Below, one piece after another: positions 25,769 to 33,784 of a stretch of DNA of 64,000 nucleotides. Positions within the stretch are counted from its first letter, which is position 1. Each line of letters begins with the position of its first letter. The position numbers were made by a program, and so were the translations under genes. The notes under the pieces are model-generated. The model was not told the DNA's origin, made no database searches, and saw nothing but the letters and a program-made list of their open reading frames with translations. Source of the DNA: Microbispora sp. NBC_01189 (GTDB taxonomy: Bacteria > Actinomycetota > Actinomycetes > Streptosporangiales > Streptosporangiaceae); assembly GCF_036010665.1 (NCBI RefSeq), contig NZ_CP108581.1, positions 1,987,501 to 2,051,500 on the forward strand. The letters run 5' to 3'.

Positions 25769-27397
25769 TTGAAGCGCACGCTCACTCTTGGCGGCGTCGC
25801 GGTCGGCCTGCTGGCCTCCGCCGTCGTCGCCTCCCCCGCCGCTCACGCCGGCTCCGACCACCGCGCCGCCACTCTGGCCGGGACCAACCTGGCCGCCAAG
25901 GAAGTCGCGGCGTTCTGGTACGGCGAGAAGAAGGCGAACCTGATCAACGCCACGCCGTACGGCGTGGAGACCAAGGTCGTCGCCAAGCACGTGTCCAAGG
26001 GCGGGCCGTCCGCGGACAGCAAGCCCGGCATCGTGCCGGCGATCGGCGACGAGAAGAAGTCGGCCGCCAAGTCGAAGAACGTGAACCTGCCCAAGACCAC
26101 GGGCAAGGTGTTCTTCATCGGCGCCGACCACCGGCCGCACTGGTGCTCGGCCACCTCGGTGCAGTCGTCGTACCACAACCTGGTCGCCACGGCCGGGCAC
26201 TGCGTGTACGACACCGAGTCGAACCGGGCCACGCTCGACCGCTGGGTGTTCGTCCCCGGTTACTACCAGGGCAAGACCCCGTGGGGCATCTACGTCGGCA
26301 AGACGGCCTACACCCACTACGACTACGACGTGTACGAGGACGGCGACCGCGACTACGCGTTCGTCACCGTGTACAACGGCGTGCTCCCGACCGTGGTCGA
26401 CGACAGCCGCGGCCGTGACGACCACCACGGGCGCGACGACCACCACGGCCGTGACGACCGTTACGGTCGCGACGAGCGCCGTGGCCGCGGGCACGACGAC
26501 CGCACGCAGACCACCCAGGTCAGCGTGCGCGAGTTCCAGGCCAAGAACAAGGGCAAGGACCTCACGGGCGACGGCCCGTGGGCCTCGGGCACGAGTGTCG
26601 TGACCAAGGAGATCACCGCCCGCGAGTACGACAGCCGGCGGGACTGGTACGTCAGCCGTGACGGCGACACCCTGTACTTCCGCAAGGAAGTGCGCGGTCG
26701 TGACGACCACCACGGGCGCGACGACCACCACGGTCGTGGCGACCACGGCGACCGCGACGCGACGCCCGCCACCATCGTGGGCAGGCGCAGCCCCTCGCCG
26801 AGCCCGTCCGCGAGCGTGACGCCCACTCCTTCGCCCAGCGCGACGCCCACGGAGACGCCCACGGCCACTCCGACTCCGACGCCCACCCCCACCGACCCCG
26901 AGTACCGCTACTTCAAGCGGACCTTCTTCGCGAAGAGCGTCCGTGGCGGTCACGGCCCGGTCATCGGCCTCAAGGACGTCGGCCGCCTCGGCGACAACGT
27001 CGGTGGTCAGGGCCTGGCCTACAACCAGAAGATCGGCAGCTCGGTCTTCGTCTTCGGCTACCCGAGCGGATACCACCCCGACGGCAACAACGCCTTCTCG
27101 GGTGCGACCCTCAAGTGGAGCTACGGCAAGACCTTCGCCGCCTCGGCCGCCGCCATCAAGGGCGAGGAGCTGGTCGGCGTCAAGTCCTCCTTCACGGGAG
27201 AGGGCGCCATCGGTTCGTCCTGGCTGCTGCAGTACAAGAGCGCCCGTCGCCTCGGTTACCTGAACGGTGTGACCATCGGCCTCGCCGACACCGACAAGAA
27301 CGACCGGATCGACACCAGCGTCTCCCCGTACTTCGACGGTGAGACCTACGGCGTCTACAAGGCCGCGGCCGGCAACTGGTCCGGCAAGATCGTCTGA
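25769..27397 (+). CDS. secreted trypsin/V8-like protein, paralog 1 (probable pseudoprotease) with His-rich repeats
   Basis: A 542-residue exported protein of S1-peptidase fold. Signal peptide residues 1-27 (cut after AHA). His and Asp of the triad are in VATAGHCVYD near residue 150 and DRDYAFVTV near 200. The nucleophile region reads GEGAIGSSWLL where relatives have G-S-S-G-G-P-W, so Ile replaces the serine. The Cys that normally precedes that motif is also lost, while the first disulfide (HWCSATS...GHC) remains. Between Asp and the C-terminal part lie two DDHHGR repeat blocks (about 211-235 and 309-331) and a Pro/Thr/Ser linker (341-377) not found in the other paralogs. The TTG start at 25769 follows AGGGAG. 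Confidence 0.85.
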   Translation: MKRTLTLGGVAVGLLASAVVASPAAHAGSDHRAATLAGTNLAAKEVAAFWYGEKKANLINATPYGVETKVVAKHVSKGGPSADSKPGIVPAIGDEKKSAAKSKNVNLPKTTGKVFFIGADHRPHWCSATSVQSSYHNLVATAGHCVYDTESNRATLDRWVFVPGYYQGKTPWGIYVGKTAYTHYDYDVYEDGDRDYAFVTVYNGVLPTVVDDSRGRDDHHGRDDHHGRDDRYGRDERRGRGHDDRTQTTQVSVREFQAKNKGKDLTGDGPWASGTSVVTKEITAREYDSRRDWYVSRDGDTLYFRKEVRGRDDHHGRDDHHGRGDHGDRDATPATIVGRRSPSPSPSASVTPTPSPSATPTETPTATPTPTPTPTDPEYRYFKRTFFAKSVRGGHGPVIGLKDVGRLGDNVGGQGLAYNQKIGSSVFVFGYPSGYHPDGNNAFSGATLKWSYGKTFAASAAAIKGEELVGVKSSFTGEGAIGSSWLLQYKSARRLGYLNGVTIGLADTDKNDRIDTSVSPYFDGETYGVYKAAAGNWSGKIV

Positions 27398-27417
27398 TCT
27401 GTCCCAGACTGATCCCG

Positions 27418-27447
27418 AAGGGGCCCGGCATCCAGCCGGGCCCTTTT
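27418..27447 (+). terminator. terminator after paralog 1
   Basis: GGGCCCGGC-ATCCA-GCCGGGCCC followed by TTTT, about 20 bases after the stop codon. Confidence 0.9.
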
Positions 27448-27931
27448 CGTGTTTCCGGGGGCGTCTCCGCCGCATCCGTCGCGCCGAGCGCGCGCCTGAC
27501 GGCCGTACGCGCCCTTCCTGCCGTGCGGAGACCCTCTCGAAGCTCGTCGCCACTCAGCGGCGCCGCACACCGCTTCCCGGACGGTCCGAGCCTCGCCGCG
27601 ACCCCGCCATCACCGCGGCGGACAACTCAGACGTGATCACGATGCTTTCTGGTTTCGTCTATTTAGTGTGATTTAGGTCACATTAGAGGCCTCCACGGGA
27701 TCTTGCGAGCGGCCCCGGAACCGGCCGAAGATTCACACTCCCAACAGGCGAAACGCAGCAAAATCTCAGCAGCGGCTTGAGGGCCCAAGAGGCCGGTCAT
27801 CACGGAGGGCGATGGTTCGCTCACCCAAACGCCGTTGATCCTCCTGATTTCTCTTATAACTTTGCTTATCAGTCCTTTACTGACGCATGGGGCGCAGGTG
27901 GCGCCTCACGACAGACCAAGGGAGAACCCTC
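27448..27931. other. intergenic region between paralogs 1 and 2
   Basis: No gene seen. Holds Crp-type site 2 at 27667-27682, a TATAAC -10 candidate at 27855-27860, and the conserved leader (about 27876-27931) that ends in AAGGGAG before the TTG start. Confidence 0.7.
27667..27682. promoter_or_regulatory. Crp-type site 2 (TGTGA-TTTAGG-TCACA)
   Basis: A perfect TGTGA-N6-TCACA dyad centred 257 bases before the second paralog's start and about 192 bases before the presumed transcription start. Confidence 0.78.
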
Positions 27932-29464
27932 TTGAAGCGCACCCTCACCCTCGGTGGCATGGCGGCCGGCCTCCTGGCCTCCGCCGTCGTCGCCTCCCCC
28001 GCCGCCCACGCGGGGAACACCGTGTCCAACGACACGCTGGCCAAGACCAACCTGGCCGCCCAGCAGGTCGCGGCGTTCTGGTACGGCGAGAACAAGGCCA
28101 ACCTCGTCAACGCCAAGCCGTACGGTGTGGAGACCAAGGTCTCCGCCAAGCACATCTCCAAGGGCGGGCCGTCCGCGGACAGCAAGCCCGGCACCGTCCC
28201 GGCGATCGGCGACGAGAAGAAGTCGACGTCCAAGTCGAAGAACGTGAACCTGCCCAAGACCACGGGCAAGGTGTTCTTCATCGGCGCCGACCACAAGCCG
28301 CACTGGTGCTCGGCCACCTCGGTGCAGTCGAAGTACCACAACCTGGTCGCGACCGCGGGTCACTGCGTGTACGACACCCAGTCGAACAAGGCCACCCTTG
28401 ACAAGTGGGTGTTCGTCCCGGGTTACTACCAGGGTAAGACCCCGTGGGGCATCTACGTCGGTAAGACGGCGTACACGCACTACGACTACGACGTGTACGA
28501 GGACGGCGACCGCGACTACGCGTTCGTCACCGTGTACAACGGCGTGCTCCCGACCTCGGTCGCGGGCGGCAAGAACTACGAGTCGGCTTCGTACGAGACC
28601 GCCGGCGAGGCTGCCGAGGCCCTCAAGAAGCTGCAGGCGGACAAGGAGACGGGCTACTCCAGCCTGAAGGTCGAGTCCGTCGTGGACTGGGCCCACAAGG
28701 TCGCCGTGGGCACGCCCGACTCGCAGAAGGTCGCGGCCAGCGTCGCCCAGCTCGCGGTCGACCCGGCCACGATCGGCACGGCTCGGACCACCCTGGAGGA
28801 CTGGGCCAAGGGTCACCTCGGCGAGTCCACCTACACCGACAACACGTGGGGCTCCGTGGTCAAGGAGGTCCGCCAGGGCCGGAGGCACCACTCCTCCCGC
28901 CTCGGCTGGAACTCGGGCGACGCCGCGAAGCAGACGGTCTACACCTTCACCAAGGACCGCAAGACGTACGAGGCCACCTTCTGGGGCAACTTCGACGTCG
29001 ACTACAAGATCACCGGCAAGCTGCTGTCGATCGGCCTGAAGGACGTCGGCCGTCTCGGCGACAACGTCGGTGGTCAGGGTCTGGCCTACAACCAGAAGAT
29101 CGGCCAGGCGGTCTTCGTGTTCGGCTACCCCAGCGGGTCGCACCCGGACGGCAACAACGCCTTCACCGGCAAGACCCTCAAGTGGAGCTACGGCAAGACC
29201 TTCGCCGCGAAGGCCCCGGCCATCAAGGCCGAGGAACTGCAGGGCGTCAAGTCGTCCTTCACCGGTGAGGGCGCGCTCGGCTCGGCGTGGCTGCTCAAGT
29301 ACAACAACGGCCGCCGTCTCGGCTACCTGAACGGCGTGACCATCGGCGTCTCCGACACCGACGGCAACGACCGCTACGACACCTCCGTCTCCCCGTACTT
29401 CGACGGCGAGACCTACGGCGTCTACAAGGCGGCCGCCAACCTGTGGTCCGGCAAGATCGTCTGA
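27932..29464 (+). CDS. secreted trypsin/V8-like protein, paralog 2 (probable pseudoprotease)
   Basis: A 510-residue exported protein very similar to its neighbours over residues 1-205 and the last 150 residues. Signal peptide ends at AHA near residue 28. His (VATAGHCVYD) and Asp (DRDYAFVTV) are kept; the nucleophile motif reads GEGALGSAWLL, with Leu at the Ser position. In place of paralog 1's His-rich insert it has a globular middle part of about 170 residues (KKLQADKETGYSSLKV, VDWAHKVAVGTPDSQKVA, WGNFDVDYKITG). The TTG start at 27932 after AAGGGAG is chosen over the upstream ATG at 27887, because the leader is conserved with the other paralogs. Function unknown; possibly a binding protein rather than an enzyme. 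Confidence 0.85.
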   Translation: MKRTLTLGGMAAGLLASAVVASPAAHAGNTVSNDTLAKTNLAAQQVAAFWYGENKANLVNAKPYGVETKVSAKHISKGGPSADSKPGTVPAIGDEKKSTSKSKNVNLPKTTGKVFFIGADHKPHWCSATSVQSKYHNLVATAGHCVYDTQSNKATLDKWVFVPGYYQGKTPWGIYVGKTAYTHYDYDVYEDGDRDYAFVTVYNGVLPTSVAGGKNYESASYETAGEAAEALKKLQADKETGYSSLKVESVVDWAHKVAVGTPDSQKVAASVAQLAVDPATIGTARTTLEDWAKGHLGESTYTDNTWGSVVKEVRQGRRHHSSRLGWNSGDAAKQTVYTFTKDRKTYEATFWGNFDVDYKITGKLLSIGLKDVGRLGDNVGGQGLAYNQKIGQAVFVFGYPSGSHPDGNNAFTGKTLKWSYGKTFAAKAPAIKAEELQGVKSSFTGEGALGSAWLLKYNNGRRLGYLNGVTIGVSDTDGNDRYDTSVSPYFDGETYGVYKAAANLWSGKIV

Positions 29465-29483
29465 TCTCCGTACGCCTGACGAG

Positions 29484-29512
29484 AAGGGCCCGGCTTCGTG
29501 CCGGGCCCTTTT
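29484..29512 (+). terminator. terminator after paralog 2
   Basis: GGGCCCGGC-TTCGT-GCCGGGCCC followed by TTTT, 22 bases after the stop codon. Same stem as the other two paralogs. Confidence 0.9.
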
Positions 29513-29679
29513 CCGTTGTCCCGGCCACCCCGAAACCCCTCCGGCGAACCGTCCCGGCAGGTGGACGAGCGCCGGCGGACACGGGCGACCGACACAGGCA
29601 GCGGGCGCGGGCGGCGGATGTGAAGACGGCCCAGCGACCGCAGCAGCCCAAGAGCACGTGCCCGTGAACCGCTGCGGCT

Positions 29680-29865
29680 GTGACCACACGCCACCGCGAC
29701 CACAATGCCACCGTGACCACATGCCGCCGCGACCACGGCGCTCGGGACCGTGGAGCAGACGACCTGGGGGACCTGCCGGCACGACGCCGCGCGCACGGAA
29801 GCCGCGCACACGGAAGCCGCGCACACGGAAGCCGCGCACACGGAAGCCGCACACACGGAAGCCGC
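29680..29865. repeat. two tandem-repeat tracts between paralogs 2 and 3
   Basis: At about 29680-29740 a GACCACAnGCCnCCG-type unit of 15-17 bp repeats four times, diverged. At 29791-29865 a 15-mer (GCACACGGAAGCCGC) repeats five times with one or two changes, ending just before the terminator of paralog 3. The rest of 29513-29871 shows no gene. Confidence 0.8.
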
Positions 29866-29871
29866 GCACAC

Positions 29872-29900
29872 AAAAAAGGGCCCGGCTGGATGCCGGGCCC
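29872..29900 (-). terminator. terminator after paralog 3
   Basis: GGGCCCGGC stem with loop and, on the minus strand, TTTTTT after it (AAAAAA at 29872-29877). Confidence 0.9.
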
Positions 29901-29923
29901 CTTCGCGATCAGTTGTGGGCAGA

Positions 29924-31456
29924 TCAGACGATCTTGCCGGACCACAGGTTGGCGGCCGCCTTGTAGACGCCGTAGGTCTCGCCGTCGAAGTACGGGGAGA
30001 CGGAGGTGTCGTAGCGGTCGTTGCCGTCGGTGTCGGAGACGCCGATGGTCACGCCGTTCAGGTAGCCGAGACGGCGGCCGTTGTTGTACTTCAGCAGCCA
30101 GGACGAGCCGAGCGCGCCCTCACCGGTGAAGGACGACTTGACGGCCTGCAGCTCCTCGGCCTTGATGGCCGGGGCCTTCGCGGCGAAGGTCTTGCCGTAC
30201 GTCCACTTGAGCGTGTGGCCGGTGAAGGCGTTGTTGCCGTCCGGGTGCACACCGCTCGGGTAGCCGAACACGAAGACCGGCTGGCCGAGCTTCTGGTTGT
30301 AGGCCAGGCCCTGACCACCGACGTTGTCGCCGAGGCGGCCGACGTCCGACAGGCCGATCGACAGCACCTTGCCGGTGACCTGGTAGTCGGTGTCGAAGTT
30401 GCCCCAGAAGGTGGCCTTGTACTTCTTGTTGCCCTGGGCGAAGACGAAGGTCGTCTGCTTCGTGGCGTTGTTCGAGTTCCAGCCGGTGGCGGAGTTCCGG
30501 TAGGTCTCGGTGACCACGGAGCCCCACGTGTTGTCCGTGTAGGTGGAGGCGCCGAGGTGGCCCTTGGCCCAGTTCTCCAGGGTGGTCCGAGCCGTGCCGA
30601 TCGTGGCCGGGTCGACCGCGAGCTGGGCGACGCTGGCCGCGACCTTCTGCGAGTCGGGCGTGCCCAGGGCGACCTTGTGGGCCCAGTCGACGACGGGGGT
30701 GATCTCCAGCTTGGACGCGCCGGTCTCCTTGGCGTCCTGCAGGTCCTTGATCTTCTTCTCGGCCTCGGCGCGGGTCTCGAAGGTGCCCCAGTCCTTGCCG
30801 CCGTCGGTCGACGAGCTGGACACGCCTCTACTCTCGACCTTGACGCCGTTGTACACGGTGACGAACGCGTAGTCGCGGTCGCCGTCCTCGTACACGTCGT
30901 AGTCGTAGTGCGTGTACGCCGTCTTACCGACGTAGATGCCCCACGGGGTCTTGGTCTGGTAGTAACCGGGGATGAACACCCACTTGTCGAGGGTGGCCGC
31001 GTTCGACTCGGTGTCGTACACGCAGTGACCCGCGGTCGCGACGACGTTGTGGTAAGCCGACTGCACCGAGGTGCCGGTGCACCAGTGCGGCTTTCCGTCG
31101 GCGCCGAGGAAGAACACCTTGCCCGTGGTCTTGGGCAGGTTCACGTTCTTCGACTTCGCGGCCGACTTCTTCTCGTCGCCGATCGCCGGCACCACGCCGG
31201 GCTTGCTGTCCGCGGACGGCCCGCCCTTGGAGATGTGCTTGGCGACGACCTTGGTCTCCACGCCGTACGGCGTGGCGTTGATCAGGTTCGCCGCGTCCTC
31301 GCCGTACCAGAATGCCGCAACCTGCTGCGCGGCCAGGTTGGTCTTGGCCAGCGAGTTGGCGGAAACGTCGTTCGCGGCGTTCGCAGCGGGGGTGGCGACA
31401 ACGGCGGTGGCCAGCAGACCGGCCGCCATGCCGCCCAGAGTAAGCGTGCGCTTCAT
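29924..31456 (-). CDS. secreted trypsin/V8-like protein, paralog 3 (probable pseudoprotease)
   Basis: A 510-residue exported protein, the same length as paralog 2 and close to it throughout, including the middle region (KKIKDLQDAKETGASKLEI, VDWAHKVALGTPDSQKVA). Signal peptide ends near residue 28 (AANA). Triad: His in VATAGHCVYD and Asp in DRDYAFVTV kept, nucleophile motif GEGALGSSWLL with Leu instead of Ser. ATG 31456 follows AGGGAG; the other copies use TTG. It is on the opposite strand, convergent with paralog 2, with its own Crp-type site, leader and terminator. The trio looks like duplication of a whole transcription unit. Confidence 0.87.
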   Translation of the reverse strand: MKRTLTLGGMAAGLLATAVVATPAANAANDVSANSLAKTNLAAQQVAAFWYGEDAANLINATPYGVETKVVAKHISKGGPSADSKPGVVPAIGDEKKSAAKSKNVNLPKTTGKVFFLGADGKPHWCTGTSVQSAYHNVVATAGHCVYDTESNAATLDKWVFIPGYYQTKTPWGIYVGKTAYTHYDYDVYEDGDRDYAFVTVYNGVKVESRGVSSSSTDGGKDWGTFETRAEAEKKIKDLQDAKETGASKLEITPVVDWAHKVALGTPDSQKVAASVAQLAVDPATIGTARTTLENWAKGHLGASTYTDNTWGSVVTETYRNSATGWNSNNATKQTTFVFAQGNKKYKATFWGNFDTDYQVTGKVLSIGLSDVGRLGDNVGGQGLAYNQKLGQPVFVFGYPSGVHPDGNNAFTGHTLKWTYGKTFAAKAPAIKAEELQAVKSSFTGEGALGSSWLLKYNNGRRLGYLNGVTIGVSDTDGNDRYDTSVSPYFDGETYGVYKAAANLWSGKIV

Positions 31457-31688
31457 GGAATTCTCCCTGGTCTGTCGTGAGGCGTCACTTGCGCCCCATG
31501 CGTCAGTGAAGGAACGAGGAGAAAGTTATACGAAGAATGCGGGGGAAAAGTGGTAATCCGGCTGCGCAAATAGCCACCAAGCGCGACATACGTGTCCGCA
31601 CGTCAGGACCATTCCTGAATGTCAGCTGTGTTTGCGCTGATCATGAGGGATCTCGCGAGACGGTTGTCGTCCGGCGGGTCAAAGGTGC

Positions 31689-31704
31689 TGTGACAAAGGT
31701 CACA
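31689..31704. promoter_or_regulatory. Crp-type site 3 (TGTGA-CAAAGG-TCACA)
   Basis: A perfect TGTGA-N6-TCACA dyad centred 240 bases before the third paralog's start and about 178 bases before the presumed transcription start. Confidence 0.78.
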
Positions 31705-31776
31705 TCCGAGGCACGGAACCCATACCCGTCGTGCATACGTCCGGCGGCCTCGCCCACCGCCACACCGCCACACCGC

Positions 31777-31810
31777 GGCGGCGCGCGGCCCTCCCGGGCC
31801 ACGCGCCGCC
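31777..31810 (-). terminator. GC-rich hairpin after the ABC-F gene
   Basis: A 15-bp stem with one mismatch (GGCGGCGCGCGGCCC with GGGCCACGCGCCGCC) and a 4-base loop, 66 bases after the ABC-F stop. No U-tract. Confidence 0.6.
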
Positions 31811-31875
31811 TTGTCCTGTGTCCTGCTTTCGGGTCTCCGAGTCCTAGGCGCGCCGCGCGGGGACCGGGGTTCGCG

Positions 31876-33726
31876 TCACTGGCCTTCCAGGCGTTCGGCG
31901 AGCTCCATCCATTCGAGCTCGACCATCTCCTTCTGCGCGCCGACCTCGCGCAGCTCCGCGTCGAGGGCGGCCAGGCGGGTGAAGTCGCCGGCGGCCCCGG
32001 CCATGCCGGCGTGCAGCGCCGCCTCCCGCCCGCCGAGCTTGTCGAGCTGCCGCTCCAGCCGGTTGAGCTCCTTGCGCAGCTCCCGCAGCTCCTTGGCCGA
32101 CAGTCCGGCGGTGGCCGCCTGGTCCGCGCCCTGCCCGCCCGTTTCCTGCCCGTCCCCGCCCTGCCTCCGCTCCGCCGGTACGGCGGCGGGCGCGGCCGAC
32201 GAGGCCGCGCCGCGGGCGGACAGCGCGGTTCCCGAGGCCCGGCGCTCCAGGTATTCGTCCACGCCCCCCGGGAGCATGGAGAGCCTGCCGTCCCCGAGCA
32301 GGGCCACGCAGCGGTCGGCCACCCGCTCCAGGAAGTAGCGGTCGTGGCTCACCACGACCAGCGTGCCGGCCCAGCCGTCGAGCAGGTCCTCCAGCTCGGT
32401 GAGGGTCTCGATGTCGAGATCGTTGGTGGGCTCGTCGAGCAGGAGCACGTTCGGCTCGTCCATGATCAGCCGAAGGAGCTGGAGCCGCCGCCGCTCACCG
32501 CCGGACAGGTCGCCGACGACCTTCCACTGCGCCTCGCCCCGGAAGCCGAGGCGTTCGAGCAGCTGGGAGGCCGACCATTCCTTCTTGCCGACCTGGACGT
32601 ACTTGCGCACCTCCTCGACCGTCTCCAGCACCCGCCGCGACGGATCGAGATCGTGCAGTTCCTGCGACAGATGCGCGAGCCGTACGGTCCGGCCCCGCAC
32701 GACCCGGCCGCCGTCCTGCGTGACCGTGCCCGACAGCAGGCGCAGCACCGACGACTTGCCCGAGCCGTTGACCCCGATCAGCCCGATCCGGTCACCCGGG
32801 CCGAACTGGTACGTACTGTGGTCGAGCACGAGCGGACCGGCGCCGGGCCCTCCCGCGTGGAGCGTCACGTCCTCCAAATCGAAGACCGTCTTGCCCAGCC
32901 GCGCCGAGGCGAAGCCGAGCAGCTCGACCGTCTCCCGCGGCGGCGGCTCGTTCGCGATCAGCGCCTCGGCGGCGTTGATCCGGAACTTCGGCTTCGACGT
33001 ACGCGCCGGCGGGCCGCGCCGCAGCCAGGCGATCTCCTTGCGCATCAGGTTCTGCCTGCGCTCCTCGGCAGCCTGGGCGAGGCGGGCGCGCTCGGCCTTG
33101 GCGAGGACGTAGGCGGCGTAGCCGCCCTCGTACCGCTCGACCGTGCCGTCCACGACCTCCCAGGTGCGGGTGGCCACCGCGTCGAGGAACCACCGGTCGT
33201 GCGTGACCACCAGCAACGCCGACCTGCGCCGGGACAGATGCCCGGCCAGCCACGCGATGGCCTCGATGTCGAGGTGGTTCGTCGGCTCGTCGAGGACGAT
33301 CAGGTCGTGCTCGCCGATCAGCAGCCTGGCCAGCGCCGTACGGCGGCGCTCACCGCCGGACAGGGCCCCTGCCGGGGACGCCAGGTCGACGTCACCGAGC
33401 AGCCGGGCGAGGATCTCCCTGATCGCCGCGTCGCCGGCCCATTCGTGCTCGGCCCGCCCGGCCAGGACGATGTCCTTCACCGGCATGTCAGGGTCGAACT
33501 CGTCGCGCTGGGAGAGCATGCCCACCCGCAGGTTGCGCGTGTGCGTCACGCGCCCGCCGTCGGGCCGCAGCGCGCCGGAGATGATCGAGATGAGCGTGGT
33601 CTTGCCGCCGCCGTTGCGGCCCACGACGCCGATCCGGTCGCCCTGCTCGATGCCGAGAGAGACATCGGCCAGCAGGGGCTTGAGGCCGAAAGCGTGGGAG
33701 ACCGACTCCAGATTGACCAGGTTCAT
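31876..33726 (-). CDS. ABC-F ATPase, Uup-like
   Basis: A 616-residue soluble tandem ATPase of the ABC-F family, acting on ribosomes rather than in transport. First domain: Walker A GRNGGGKTT, signature LSGGERRR, Walker B LIVLDEPTNHLD. Second: GVNGSGKSS, LSGGERRR, VLLLDEPTNDLD. The interdomain linker (KEIAWLRRGPPARTSKPKFRI) is the P-site tRNA interaction motif of Uup-type members. The C-terminal 90 residues form a coiled coil (LRELRKELNRLERQLDKLGGREA), as in Uup. The last residue pair before it is Ala/Gly/Gln-rich linker. TAGGCT nine bases upstream of ATG 33726 suggests a very short leader. Antibiotic-resistance ABC-F proteins are an alternative, but the coiled coil argues for Uup. Confidence 0.88.
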   Translation of the reverse strand: MNLVNLESVSHAFGLKPLLADVSLGIEQGDRIGVVGRNGGGKTTLISIISGALRPDGGRVTHTRNLRVGMLSQRDEFDPDMPVKDIVLAGRAEHEWAGDAAIREILARLLGDVDLASPAGALSGGERRRTALARLLIGEHDLIVLDEPTNHLDIEAIAWLAGHLSRRRSALLVVTHDRWFLDAVATRTWEVVDGTVERYEGGYAAYVLAKAERARLAQAAEERRQNLMRKEIAWLRRGPPARTSKPKFRINAAEALIANEPPPRETVELLGFASARLGKTVFDLEDVTLHAGGPGAGPLVLDHSTYQFGPGDRIGLIGVNGSGKSSVLRLLSGTVTQDGGRVVRGRTVRLAHLSQELHDLDPSRRVLETVEEVRKYVQVGKKEWSASQLLERLGFRGEAQWKVVGDLSGGERRRLQLLRLIMDEPNVLLLDEPTNDLDIETLTELEDLLDGWAGTLVVVSHDRYFLERVADRCVALLGDGRLSMLPGGVDEYLERRASGTALSARGAASSAAPAAVPAERRQGGDGQETGGQGADQAATAGLSAKELRELRKELNRLERQLDKLGGREAALHAGMAGAAGDFTRLAALDAELREVGAQKEMVELEWMELAERLEGQ

Positions 33727-33784
33727 CGTCCGACAAGCCTATCCGCCCTCAGTCCCCCGAGCGTATTCGGCGAGCATGCGGGCT

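Larger units (their letters stand above)
31457..31875. other. intergenic region upstream of paralog 3
   Basis: No gene. Contains the conserved leader (31457-31512), a TATAAC -10 candidate on the minus strand at 31525-31530, Crp-type site 3, and the hairpin at 31777-31810 that probably ends ABC-F transcription. Confidence 0.7.

Noticed and set aside
29791-29865. Regular 15-bp repeats considered as a CRISPR array
   Set aside because: Units are contiguous with no spacers, and no cas genes are in the window.
31457-31690. Leaders of the secreted paralogs considered as ydaO (c-di-AMP) riboswitches, because Crp and ydaO act together on rpfA in Streptomyces
   Set aside because: None of the conserved ydaO sequence blocks could be found in the leader.
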